Positions 25,072-33,434 of a stretch of DNA of 64,000 bases are shown here, piece by piece. The number at the start of each line of letters is the position of its first letter. Within the stretch, counting starts at the first letter, position 1. Location: the NCBI GenBank assembly GCA_020636135.1, contig JACJYK010000002.1, positions 639,501 through 703,500 of the forward strand, given 5' to 3'. Under the pieces are notes generated by a model that was given only the letters and a program-made list of their open reading frames with translations, searched no databases and was not told the DNA's origin. This stretch comes from Lewinellaceae bacterium (lineage in GTDB: Bacteria; Bacteroidota; Bacteroidia; Chitinophagales; Saprospiraceae). The position numbers and the translations under genes were made by a program.

Positions 25072-26046
25072 TTGGTAAAGACTTTTTTCGCCAATGCCCT
25101 ATGGCATCTCTCGGAAACGCATTCAGTAATGAAAGAAGAAGCGTTGCCTGAGCCCGGGCCGGATGATCTGGTGATCCAATCGTATTATTCACTCATCAGT
25201 TTCGGCACCGAATGGCTGGTGGCTACCGGCCGGGTACCAGAGACCCTCTACCAGTCCATGCGTGTGCCCTACATGGAAGGTGCATTTCCGTACCCGGTGA
25301 AGTACGGCTATTCCCTGGTCGGAAAGATCATTGCTCCTGACATGCATCGCGATCAGTGGATTTATGTCATGCATCCTCATCAGGACCAGTGTGTGGTGAA
25401 CCAGGCTGATGTTAAGTTTATCCCTGCAGGGATCCACCCTCGTCGCGCCGTGTTATTCCCTACCGTGGAGACCATCGTCAATGCCATCTGGGACGGCCGG
25501 GTCACCATAGGCGACCGCGTGGTGATCCTGGGTTTCGGCTTGCTTGGTTCCATGTTGTGGCGCGTTCTTTCCCGCATCCCGGGAGTACAGGTTGCCGTGA
25601 TCGAAAAGGACCCCTGGCGGCGGCAATGGGCACGCGAACATGATGTAACACTCTGGTCAGAGGACACCAAAGGCACTTTTGATGTAGCCTTTAATACAAC
25701 ACGTCATGGTCAGGCAATGCAAACAGGACTGGATTTGTTGGGGTTTGAGGGACGCCTGGTGGAATTGAGCTGGTATGGCATCGAACCAGTGACCCTTGAC
25801 CTCGGTCATACTTTCCACAGCCACCGCAAACAAATCATTTCTTCTCAGGTTGCTCATTTGCCGGCAGACCACCTGGCCCGTTGGGATCACTCACGAAGGA
25901 GTGCTCTGGTTTGGGATCTGCTGCAGGATCCAACTCTGGACGACTACCTGACCCATGAAGTTCCTTTTGCCGGTCTGGCCGATTTATTCAATGGCTTACG
26001 GTCGGATCAAAAAGAATTCCTGACCTTTATCGTTCGCTACCGGTAG
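25072..26046 (+). CDS. MDR (zinc-type alcohol dehydrogenase superfamily) oxidoreductase, pterin-type operon
   Basis: 324 aa with a TTG start at 25072; a stop at 25036 limits the frame and no ATG exists before Met20, whose use would delete the first strand. A GroES-like N-terminal half is followed by a Rossmann half with nucleotide loop GFGLLG (154-159) and EKDPWRR after the second strand. The canonical catalytic Cys in 'CGTD' is replaced: the segment reads SLISFGTEWLVATG, so catalytic zinc is probably not bound in the usual way. The conserved phrases FPYPVKYGYSLVG and HSHRKQIISSQV resemble a subfamily often placed beside PTPS-like genes (memory, unverified). First gene of a four-gene operon; the PTPS gene starts 29 bp after its stop. 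Substrate unknown. Confidence 0.8.
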   Translation: MVKTFFANALWHLSETHSVMKEEALPEPGPDDLVIQSYYSLISFGTEWLVATGRVPETLYQSMRVPYMEGAFPYPVKYGYSLVGKIIAPDMHRDQWIYVMHPHQDQCVVNQADVKFIPAGIHPRRAVLFPTVETIVNAIWDGRVTIGDRVVILGFGLLGSMLWRVLSRIPGVQVAVIEKDPWRRQWAREHDVTLWSEDTKGTFDVAFNTTRHGQAMQTGLDLLGFEGRLVELSWYGIEPVTLDLGHTFHSHRKQIISSQVAHLPADHLARWDHSRRSALVWDLLQDPTLDDYLTHEVPFAGLADLFNGLRSDQKEFLTFIVRYR

Positions 26047-26075
26047 TTCATTAAAACACGAAACAAAGAAATACC

Positions 26076-26456
26076 ATGTACCATGTTCGCATCAGGGACC
26101 ACATTATGATCGCTCACTCACTGGATCATCCGGGCTTTGGTCCGGCTCAAAAAATGCATGGAGCCACCTATCTGGTCGATGTGACCTTTTATCGGTCTGC
26201 ACTGGATGGGATGAATGTGGTGCTGGATATCGGGCTGGCACATCAGGTCCTCCGGGAAGTATTGGAGCCCTTGAATTACCAGAATCTGGATATGCTTCCG
26301 GAGTTTAAGAACCAGTTGACGACTACGGAGTTTTTGTCAAAAACTATTTTTGACCGGATAGCCGCAAGAATCCGGAATTCATTTAAAGGTAAAATGACCG
26401 TTACCCTGGGCGAGAGCCATGTGGCCTGGGCCGGTTACGAAGGAGTGGTGGCATGA
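26076..26456 (+). CDS. Divergent 6-pyruvoyl-tetrahydropterin synthase/QueD-fold protein
   Basis: 126 aa, ATG 26076. T-fold features retained: AHSL with His14 (Zn-ligand position), MHGATY (27-32) in place of LHGHxY, VVLDIG (48-53), TTTEFLSKTIFDRI (82-95) and pterin-anchoring Glu113 in TLGESHVAW. The usual PTPS/QueD catalytic residues are absent: no Cys before the HG motif (GPAQKMHG), Asn67-Tyr68 instead of Asp-His, and Ala30 instead of the third zinc His. It therefore probably does not make 6-pyruvoyl- or 6-carboxy-tetrahydropterin by the standard mechanism; a new reaction or a pterin-binding role is inferred. The stop overlaps the glycosyltransferase start by 4 bp. Confidence 0.85.
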   Translation: MYHVRIRDHIMIAHSLDHPGFGPAQKMHGATYLVDVTFYRSALDGMNVVLDIGLAHQVLREVLEPLNYQNLDMLPEFKNQLTTTEFLSKTIFDRIAARIRNSFKGKMTVTLGESHVAWAGYEGVVA

Positions 26457-27436
26457 AATGGTTGTGGGTAATCCCTGATCCGAAATCGTTTCCTTCCGGC
26501 GGAAATGTCTACAATGGGGGTTTGCTGGAGGCGATGAACCAGACCGGTGAGGAAGTGGTTATGACCCGGTGGGAAGGATGGAAAGCACATGCATTGCGCT
26601 GGGTGCCTGATTGGATCGTATTTGATTCGATCTATCTGCCGCAACTTGGTCAGGTGCATCTGGATGTCCTCTTGCCGGTGACGACCAGGACCATCCTACT
26701 GGTACATCATCTGTCCAGCCTTGAAGAAGGGATATCGGACATGCTGACCACAGAAATTACTCAATTGGCTGCGTTTGACGCCATACTTGTCACCAGTGAG
26801 TTTACCCGGAAATTCCTTGCCGGCCATGGAGTCAATAATGTCATCTGGGTGTTGGAACCACCATTGCTAATCCAGGAAGGCCAGTCCGGCCCTGCACAGC
26901 GGGCGTTGCAGCCTTATCTGCTGATGGTGGGGAACCTGATACCGCGGAAAGGAATCTTGGATTATCTGCGGGGCCTGAGCCTGACCTCGGCAGAGTTGCC
27001 GGTACAGATCGTCATCATTGGCTCCCCGGAGCTGGAGCCGGACTATGCTGCTGCCTGTAAGGCAATTGTGAATAACAATGAGATCCTGCGGGATCAGGTG
27101 CACTTTATGGGTGCGGTGCCCCACGAGGAGATTACATGTTGGCTAAAGGGGGCTGCTTTATTCGTCAGTGCCTCCTCCATGGAGACCTTTGGGATAGCCA
27201 TCCAGGAAGCGCTGGCTGCCGGCGTTGGAGTATTGTGCCTGGAAGGAGGCAACGCAGGTGAGCTGGTGCAGGAGGGCGTAGACGGCTGGGTGGTCGGGGA
27301 TATGGAGACCCTGGTGGAAGCGACTGAAAAATGGTGGTCTGGTCATTTGTATTTGCCGGAAGAGGGACAACGGGTACGAACGCCATCTTCTTATGAACAG
27401 CTGGCTATCCAATTGCTTCGTTTTACGGCACGATGA
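26453..27436 (+). CDS. GT4-like glycosyltransferase
   Basis: 327 aa, ATG overlapping the preceding stop (ATGA). GT-B fold: N-terminal domain with NVYNGGLLEAM (glycine loop) and TILLVHHL; C-terminal domain with LLMVGNLIPRKGILDYL, VHFMGAVPHEEI and the E-x7-E motif Glu244/Glu252 in SASSMETFGIAIQEALAAG, typical of retaining family 4 enzymes using nucleotide sugars. The acceptor is unknown; its coupling to a PTPS-fold protein suggests a pterin-like acceptor, as known for cyanobacterial tetrahydrobiopterin glucosyltransferase (analogy only). No membrane helices seen; cytoplasmic. Confidence 0.9.
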   Translation: MKWLWVIPDPKSFPSGGNVYNGGLLEAMNQTGEEVVMTRWEGWKAHALRWVPDWIVFDSIYLPQLGQVHLDVLLPVTTRTILLVHHLSSLEEGISDMLTTEITQLAAFDAILVTSEFTRKFLAGHGVNNVIWVLEPPLLIQEGQSGPAQRALQPYLLMVGNLIPRKGILDYLRGLSLTSAELPVQIVIIGSPELEPDYAAACKAIVNNNEILRDQVHFMGAVPHEEITCWLKGAALFVSASSMETFGIAIQEALAAGVGVLCLEGGNAGELVQEGVDGWVVGDMETLVEATEKWWSGHLYLPEEGQRVRTPSSYEQLAIQLLRFTAR

Positions 27437-28245
27437 GCGCCACAGGTTATCAGATCGAATGGTTGCTGCATCGTTACAATTATGATGCGGAGGCACGCTG
27501 GACTGCACCACTCGAACAATGGATGAACGACCATCCCCGCGACATCTGCCGGATCGTAGATCTGGGCGCCGGGCTGGCATCCAATCTGCGCTTTTGGGTT
27601 AGCAGGATCGGTACCCCTCAGGATTGGGCGCTGGTTGAAATCGATCAGAAACTCATCCGGGAGGGAGGCTGCTGGCTGGATCAACTGCCGGCAGGTATCT
27701 CAGCCCGCTATGTGCAGCAGGACTTCATGGAATTTCTTCAGGAGCATCCGGCGCCAGATCTTTTATTGTGCAATGCCTTGCTGGATGTCCTTACCGCACA
27801 CCAGATAACCGGTTTATTGGACTACCTCTGGATCCACCGGGTTCCGCTGCTCGCAAGTATAAACTATTCCGGCATGGAATTTTATCCGGCATTGCCGGAG
27901 GATCAACGATTCATTGGCGCCTACGAAGCACACATGGAAAGGGAACAACCTGCTGGCTTTGCACTGGGCCGGTCACTGGAACCATTCTTAAGCACCGTGC
28001 GCGGACCGTTTGAAGTGGTAATGCATCCGTCTCCCTGGGAGATTCCCGCCCAAGACACCCTGATGCTCCATTTTTTACTGGACTATATGGAAAAGGCTGT
28101 ACCGGAGATGCTGCCTCAACATGATCATCCGGCCTTTCGTGACTGGCTCCGGGTAAGAAGAGAACAGGTGAAGGAAAGAAGGTTAAGTGCCAGGGTTCTC
28201 CACATTGATGCCTGGATACAACGAAGTGAAAAAAAAGTTGATTAA
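27433..28245 (+). CDS. Class I SAM-dependent methyltransferase, operon partner
   Basis: 270 aa; ATG overlaps the glycosyltransferase stop by 4 bp. SAM-binding motif I IVDLGAGLASNLRF (41-54), motif II ALVEIDQ, then ISARYVQQDFMEFL and LLLCNALLDVL as motif III/IV. The C-terminal part (about 140-270) includes LLASINYSGMEFYPALPEDQRFI and a basic tail; the N-terminus LLHRYNYDAEAR is shared with a group of uncharacterised methyltransferases. Last gene of the four-gene run; a hairpin with a strong minus-strand signal follows. Confidence 0.88.
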   Translation: MSATGYQIEWLLHRYNYDAEARWTAPLEQWMNDHPRDICRIVDLGAGLASNLRFWVSRIGTPQDWALVEIDQKLIREGGCWLDQLPAGISARYVQQDFMEFLQEHPAPDLLLCNALLDVLTAHQITGLLDYLWIHRVPLLASINYSGMEFYPALPEDQRFIGAYEAHMEREQPAGFALGRSLEPFLSTVRGPFEVVMHPSPWEIPAQDTLMLHFLLDYMEKAVPEMLPQHDHPAFRDWLRVRREQVKERRLSARVLHIDAWIQRSEKKVD

Positions 28246-28275
28246 AAAAGCAGCGGGAGGGAATGGCCAGGCGTT

Positions 28276-28327
28276 AAATAAAAAAGCAGCCCCAATTAAT
28301 TATTCTCACTAGTTGATGCGGGGCTGC
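28276..28327 (-). terminator. Intrinsic terminator (minus strand) of the transhydrogenase/DRTGG operon
   Basis: GCAGCCCC (28286-28293) and GGGGCTGC (28320-28327) form an 8-bp stem; on the minus strand the hairpin is followed by TTTTTTATTT. It sits about 90 bp after the DRTGG ATPase stop. As a symmetric stem it may also help stop transcripts of the convergent plus-strand operon. Confidence 0.8.
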
Positions 28328-28415
28328 GATTCCACCTATTTTCCCAATCGGTAATTTATATCAAATTGCGGTATTACACAATGGTAATACCATAAAAACT
28401 ATATATATCTACGTA

Positions 28416-29516
28416 TTATTGCTCGATTTGGTTCAATATTTTATCCAAATCTACATTCTCCTGAATCAATTCGATGGCCCGCTTGATCTTCCAGGGTGTC
28501 TGGAGGTTGATCTTCACCTCTATCCGGCTGATTTTTAATACGGAACCATAAGAATCCAATTGTGTACGCACCAGGGGAATCCGGTGCTGGAGTACGTATT
28601 TTTTTACTTTTGAATGCAACTCACCTTCTCCGGTAGCTACAATACCTGCCAGTGGACTTTCGTTGAGTTTGAGCATCTTGGAAAAGAATTCGATCTTCTT
28701 GATGGCTTTTTCAAGGGTGGTGGTAGATACCACCAGCAGCAGATTGTTCGAGCTTTTCAACTCTTTCATGTCAATCAGTGAGCCGGCGATGATGTCTTCT
28801 ACCTTGTTATCCATCTGCTGGCTGTTGTAGATAACCTCCCCGTTGATGGCATCGGCTACGGATTTCATCAATGGATAAGCCAGAGAACGGTCATAGGGCA
28901 TCAGGCCGAGCAGAGGCAGTCCCATCCGGTCCAGTTTTAACTGCAGGTAGTGCCGGATCTTATCCATTTTATCCGGCAGAACCTTATTGACGATCACGCC
29001 CAGTATGGGTACATTCTTTTCCCGGAAGAGGGCGAGGCACATGTTCATTTTATCGATGGTACTGCCGATGCCTCCTTCAACGATCATCACCACACCGGCA
29101 TCCAGCAATTTCGCCACGTCGGCATTGGACAGGTCGGCGACGCTGCCTACCCCGGGGTGGCCGGTACCTTCGTAAATGACTACCTCATTGCTGGCACTCA
29201 GAGACCGGGAGGCATGCAATAACCGGTCCCGTAATATTTCCGGAGTTGGATGATCCAGATAGGTAGCTGTGGCTCCGGCACCCAGAATAATCGGGCTATG
29301 AAGATCCGGATTCAATTCAAAATGAATCAAATCGGCAAACAGGAGGGTATCTTTATCAACCCTCAGATTCTGGATATCGAGAAATTTCTGGCCAACCGGT
29401 TTGCAGTAACCTACATCAAGGCCTCTTTGTTTAAAGGAGGCTACGAGTCCCAGGGTACTGGTCGTTTTACCGACATGCTGACCGGTGGCAGCTACATAGA
29501 TATTGCGATATTTCAT
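28416..29516 (-). CDS. P-loop ATPase (dethiobiotin-synthetase-like) with DRTGG domain, phosphotransacetylase N-terminal-like
   Basis: 366 aa, ATG 29514-29516. The N-terminal half has the P-loop TGQHVGKTT (11-19) and the AAA_26/BioD-like fold, with VVIYEGTGHPGVGSVADLSNAD and VIVNKVLPDKMDKIRHYL. The C-terminal half (about 210-320) is a DRTGG-type domain (GEVIYNSQQMDNKVEDIIAGSL...LLLVVSTTTLEKAI). This architecture matches the N-terminal regulatory part of long-type Pta, but the acetyl-phosphate transferase domain is missing. Likely a stand-alone nucleotide-sensing regulator. It lies 26 bp after pntB and shares its operon and terminator. Confidence 0.87.
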   Translation of the reverse strand: MKYRNIYVAATGQHVGKTTSTLGLVASFKQRGLDVGYCKPVGQKFLDIQNLRVDKDTLLFADLIHFELNPDLHSPIILGAGATATYLDHPTPEILRDRLLHASRSLSASNEVVIYEGTGHPGVGSVADLSNADVAKLLDAGVVMIVEGGIGSTIDKMNMCLALFREKNVPILGVIVNKVLPDKMDKIRHYLQLKLDRMGLPLLGLMPYDRSLAYPLMKSVADAINGEVIYNSQQMDNKVEDIIAGSLIDMKELKSSNNLLLVVSTTTLEKAIKKIEFFSKMLKLNESPLAGIVATGEGELHSKVKKYVLQHRIPLVRTQLDSYGSVLKISRIEVKINLQTPWKIKRAIELIQENVDLDKILNQIEQ

Positions 29517-29542
29517 CGTTGCGGCTGGACTTTACACGCAAT

Positions 29543-30934
29543 TTATCCCATACCTTTCACTTCTGTGACCAGATCCTGCAGTCTTTTCTTCGCATCACCG
29601 AAGAGCATGCGGTTTTTCGGATGGAAGAACAAAGGGTTTTGGATACCGGCGTAACCGGCAGCCATGCTTCGTTTCATCACGATCACGTGTTGTGCATTCC
29701 AGACCTTAAGCACCGGCATACCATAGATCGGGCTGCCCGGGTCGGTCTCGGCTGCTGGGTTTACCACGTCGTTGGCGCCGATGATCACTGCCACGGTAGC
29801 CTGGTTCAGGAAGCTGTTGGCGTCGTCGAGGTCCAGCAGCTTGGGATAGGGTACATCGGCCTCAGCCAAAAGCACGTTCATATGACCCGGCATCCGTCCT
29901 GCCACCGGGTGGATGGCATAACGTACCTCAACGCCATTGGCTTCCAGCAAATCGTCCAGTTCCTTTACGGTTTTCTGTGCCTGGGCCACTGCCAGTCCGT
30001 ATCCGGGGACAAATACAACCGAGTCCGCATAGTAGAGCAGTATCGCCGCGTCGTTGACGGAGATCTCACGAACCTCACCTTCGGCACTCGATGAACTGCT
30101 GCCTCCGCCGCCAAATCCTCCGATGATGACATTCCACAAACTGCGGTTCATGGCATTACACATCAGGATGGTCAGGATGGTACCAGAGGCACCCACCAGG
30201 ATACCACCGATAAGCATCATCCGGTTTCCGTAGATCAGGCCCGCTGCAGCCCCGCTGAGTCCGGAGAAAGAGTTCAGCAACGAAATGACCACCGGCATGT
30301 CTGCACCACCGATCGGGGCGACAAAGGACCAGCCATAGACCAATGACCAAACGATGGAGATGGTCAATGCAGTTAAATTAAATTTATCCGGGTAGATGGT
30401 AAAATAAACCAGTCCGGCAATGGTAATCAAACCAAATGCAATGTTGATGTATGTATGTCCGGGCAAGGTTACATTCTTGTCATTCACCCGGCCGTCCAGT
30501 TTCAGGAATGCAAGCACACTACCGGTGAATGCAACACCACCGATAACCAGGGTGAGCATACCAATCAGGATGGAGCCCTGACTGAATGTATGGTTTTCAT
30601 ATCCGTTGTACAATTCCACCATGGCCAGGAGCACAGCACAGGCGCCTCCAAATCCATTGAACAGCGATACCAGCTGTGGCATGGCAGTCATCTGGACTTT
30701 CATGGCCATGAGCCATCCCAATATTCCACCAATGATCAACCCGCCGAAAATCCACGGGTAGTTGCCAAATCCGGTCAGCGGTTCTACCATGGCCAGAACG
30801 ATGGCTATACCCATACCTGCTGCAGCCCAGAGATTACCGTTACGGGCCGTCGCCGGTGAACTTAGCTTACGCAGACCGATGATGAACAATGTTGCACCAA
30901 TCAGGTATCCGAAATCAACCCACAATCCTCCCAT
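29543..30934 (-). CDS. pntB: NAD(P)(+) transhydrogenase, beta subunit
   Basis: 463 aa, ATG 30932-30934. The N-terminal ~270 residues form about nine transmembrane helices of the proton channel; a Gly/Ser linker (GGFGGGGSSSSS) precedes the NADP(H)-binding domain III with VFVPGYGLAVAQAQ, MPGHMNVLLAEADVPY and VIIGANDVVNPAA. It couples proton re-entry to hydride transfer from NADH to NADP+, supplying NADPH. Stands between the short PntA2 gene (2 bp) and the DRTGG ATPase gene. Confidence 0.96.
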   Translation of the reverse strand: MGGLWVDFGYLIGATLFIIGLRKLSSPATARNGNLWAAAGMGIAIVLAMVEPLTGFGNYPWIFGGLIIGGILGWLMAMKVQMTAMPQLVSLFNGFGGACAVLLAMVELYNGYENHTFSQGSILIGMLTLVIGGVAFTGSVLAFLKLDGRVNDKNVTLPGHTYINIAFGLITIAGLVYFTIYPDKFNLTALTISIVWSLVYGWSFVAPIGGADMPVVISLLNSFSGLSGAAAGLIYGNRMMLIGGILVGASGTILTILMCNAMNRSLWNVIIGGFGGGGSSSSSAEGEVREISVNDAAILLYYADSVVFVPGYGLAVAQAQKTVKELDDLLEANGVEVRYAIHPVAGRMPGHMNVLLAEADVPYPKLLDLDDANSFLNQATVAVIIGANDVVNPAAETDPGSPIYGMPVLKVWNAQHVIVMKRSMAAGYAGIQNPLFFHPKNRMLFGDAKKRLQDLVTEVKGMG

Positions 30935-30936
30935 GG

Positions 30937-31254
30937 TTATTCGCTTTTCTTTTTCTTAAACATTTCCAGCATCCGGTTCGTGACTGCAAAGCCACCCATG
31001 ACGTTGATCATTCCCAATACGACAGCCACCAGGCCGATCGATAAGGTCAGATATTCGTCAGAGGGCGTTTCGCGTACGAGCAGTATCGCACCGATGATGA
31101 CAATACCACTGATGGCGTTTGCACCGGACATCAGCGGGGTATGCAATACCGTCGGAACTTTGGCGATCACCTCAAATCCCAACAGGATGGCAAATACCAG
31201 CAACCAAATCAGTAATTGATAGTCCTGGTAAAATTGAGCAATGGATTCCAACAT
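30937..31254 (-). CDS. NAD(P) transhydrogenase, membrane part of alpha subunit (PntA2 type)
   Basis: 105 aa, ATG 31252-31254. Three to four transmembrane segments (LIWLLVFAILLGFEVIAKVP, ISGIVIIGAILLV, LSIGLVAVVLGMINVMGGFAVTNRMLEMF). In three-subunit transhydrogenases the C-terminal membrane part of PntA is a separate short protein, as here. 5 bp after the PntA1 stop and 2 bp before pntB. Confidence 0.94.
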   Translation of the reverse strand: MLESIAQFYQDYQLLIWLLVFAILLGFEVIAKVPTVLHTPLMSGANAISGIVIIGAILLVRETPSDEYLTLSIGLVAVVLGMINVMGGFAVTNRMLEMFKKKKSE

Positions 31255-31259
31255 AAGAT

Positions 31260-32336
31260 TTAGTTGTTTTTGGTCAGCCAGGCAGAATGGATGATCTCGT
31301 GGCTCTTGTCTTCAACCACATTTCCATCCTGAATAAATATTTTGAAAAAATTGAATATGTTATTGCTGAACAGGAAGCTGGCGTCCTGAGGCATATCGGA
31401 GGACAGACTGGAGTTCCCTACGATGGTAATGCCGTGTTTGTGGACGACTTTACCGTCTTCGGTCAGTGCACAGTTGCCACCGGTGGATGCGGCAAGGTCA
31501 ACGACCACCGATCCGGGCTTCATATTCAATAAGGTTTCTTCCGGGACAAGAAGCGGAGCTTTGCGGCCGCGAACCTGGGCCGTCGTGATGATGACATCGG
31601 ATTTGGAAGCCCTTTCCTGTACCAGTGCACGCTGTTTCTTCAGAAACTCTTCCGACTGTTCTACGGCATAACCTCCGGCTGCGGTATCATCTTTGGCTCC
31701 TTCGACTTCAATAAACTTGGCACCCAGGGACAACACTTCCTCTTTTGCAGCGGCACGTGTGTCAAATGCTTCTACGGCAGCGCCGAGACGACGTGCGGTA
31801 GCGATCGCCTGAAGGCCTGCCACGCCCGCGCCCAGCACCAAAACTCTGGAAGGGCGAATGGAACCGGCAGCGGTGATCAGCATCGGGAAATAACGGGGCA
31901 GGTGTTCCGCAGCTACCAATACAGCCCGGTATCCTGCGATGGAAGCCATACTGGACAGCACATCCATCGCCTGAGCCAGAGTGGTTCTGGGTATCATATC
32001 CATGCTGATGACCTCCTTACCCATGGATTTTAACTTTTGTACGTAGCTATCATCAAAGTAAGGAGCAAACATCGAGATGATCCAGGCCTTATCCTTGGTT
32101 TTTGCATAGTCTGCTTCATCGAGCGGATCGGCTGAAATAAGAATGTCTGCTTGCTTAAGCACTTCATCGCGGGAACCAAATTTAACATCCTCATACAGGG
32201 TATCGGGGAAGGAGGCTGCTTTACCGGCATCCTTTTCAATCAAAATATCCAGTCCTAAGGATTTAAATTTTACAACCATCTCCGGCACCAGCGCTACTCT
32301 GCGGTCCCGTATTTCTTTCACTATGCCAAGAATCAT
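31260..32336 (-). CDS. pntA: NAD(P) transhydrogenase, NAD-binding alpha subunit (PntA1 type)
   Basis: 358 aa. ATG 32334-32336 (MILGIVKEIRDRRVALVPE) is the conserved N-terminus; a 36-codon extension upstream is not used. Alanine-dehydrogenase-like fold; NAD loop RVLVLGAGVAGLQAIATARRLGAAVEAFD, then TTAQVRGRKAPLLV and VVDLAASTGGNCALTE. It binds NAD(H) on the cytoplasmic side. First gene of the operon pntA1-pntA2-pntB-DRTGG ATPase. Confidence 0.95.
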   Translation of the reverse strand: MILGIVKEIRDRRVALVPEMVVKFKSLGLDILIEKDAGKAASFPDTLYEDVKFGSRDEVLKQADILISADPLDEADYAKTKDKAWIISMFAPYFDDSYVQKLKSMGKEVISMDMIPRTTLAQAMDVLSSMASIAGYRAVLVAAEHLPRYFPMLITAAGSIRPSRVLVLGAGVAGLQAIATARRLGAAVEAFDTRAAAKEEVLSLGAKFIEVEGAKDDTAAGGYAVEQSEEFLKKQRALVQERASKSDVIITTAQVRGRKAPLLVPEETLLNMKPGSVVVDLAASTGGNCALTEDGKVVHKHGITIVGNSSLSSDMPQDASFLFSNNIFNFFKIFIQDGNVVEDKSHEIIHSAWLTKNN

Positions 32337-32566
32337 AAGCCTTGCGCTAATTTTGCCGAAAATTAGGAAAAAAATAATGGAAGGTCGTGGCCTTTGACCA
32401 GAATCAGTGGCGGTGATGATAAAAGTCGACCGGAGCGCTGACAACCGGTGGCTACCCGGGCGTGAAATGTGCTGGTTCTATCTACAACGGCGCCTATCCT
32501 TACCCTACTGAAAACCTTGCCGGGTTTGTTGGAAACTAATCTTATATTTATTCATAACCTCATTCT

Positions 32567-33331
32567 ATGGAGTTCTCAGCCGTAACCCCGGGTTCAATCC
32601 TCATCACCATCGTTTATACGATTTTGCTGTTTTGGGGTGTCTGGGTCGGAGTACAGCAGATCTACCAGGGATTCCGACGCCCTCAGCAATTGCTGAATCC
32701 GCTCTTTGGCAACCGGCTGGCGATCATCATCTTTACAGCACATATTATTGTCGTCACCCTTGATCTCTTCGTTTGCGGTCCCCTCGCATTGCATTATAAA
32801 AGCAAACTGTGGTATTGGGGGGGACGTATTGCGTTGCTCACCGCTTCGTTACCGCTGGCAGCTTATTTTAACCGCAATCCGCAATCGTTTGGCAAGCTCA
32901 TCGGGACCTGGGTTCGTCTCCGCAATTATTTTGAGATCACATTGCATGTGGTGGTAGCGGCCATTGCCGTCAACTGGTTCTATTATTATGGATTGCTTTA
33001 CTGGCTGGTTGCTTACCGCTACCTGGATGTAGGGCCCCGCAGGCTGATTCAGTCACTTTATGATACACCGGAAAAACTGGCAAGGCGGCCGTGGGCGCCG
33101 ACGCTAAACTGGGCGGTCATTGTAGCGATCTACATTCTGTCAGGTCTGGCTATTTACTATCAGCAAGTGATTTATGCAGCACCGCCTGCAGCCGGTATGA
33201 CGGAACATACAGGACAGCCTTTTGAATGGGGTATCGTCATCGCGCTCAACGTAGGAATTCTCATGCTCTTTCTGACCCTGGTTCGGAAATACACGGGTCC
33301 CGGGCCGGCAGCAGAGCTGGTCTCAGAATAG
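32567..33331 (+). CDS. Multi-pass membrane protein of unknown function
   Basis: 254 aa, ATG 32567. Six or seven hydrophobic segments: ILITIVYTILLFWGVWVGVQ, LAIIIFTAHIIVVTLDLFV, LLTASLPLAAYF, ITLHVVVAAIAVNWFYYYG, WAVIVAIYILSGLAIYY, WGIVIALNVGILMLFLTLV. Aromatic- and Arg-containing loops between them; no family motif recognised. Divergent from the transhydrogenase operon, convergent with the next gene. Confidence 0.7.
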   Translation: MEFSAVTPGSILITIVYTILLFWGVWVGVQQIYQGFRRPQQLLNPLFGNRLAIIIFTAHIIVVTLDLFVCGPLALHYKSKLWYWGGRIALLTASLPLAAYFNRNPQSFGKLIGTWVRLRNYFEITLHVVVAAIAVNWFYYYGLLYWLVAYRYLDVGPRRLIQSLYDTPEKLARRPWAPTLNWAVIVAIYILSGLAIYYQQVIYAAPPAAGMTEHTGQPFEWGIVIALNVGILMLFLTLVRKYTGPGPAAELVSE

Positions 33332-33334
33332 CGA

Positions 33335-33407
33335 TTATTCAGATTTAAGATTATTCGATTTGAGATTTCAGATTTGCGATTTCAGATTTGCGATTTCAGA
33401 TTTTGAC
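33335..33407. repeat. Degenerate GATTTCAGATTTG(C)GATTT microsatellite
   Basis: Imperfect copies of a GATTTCAGATTTGC unit. The reverse complement matches the AAATC-type stretch at 22914-22986. Lies between two convergent genes. Confidence 0.8.
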
Positions 33408-33434
33408 AAACCAATGCCTTGAATCCCTGACACC

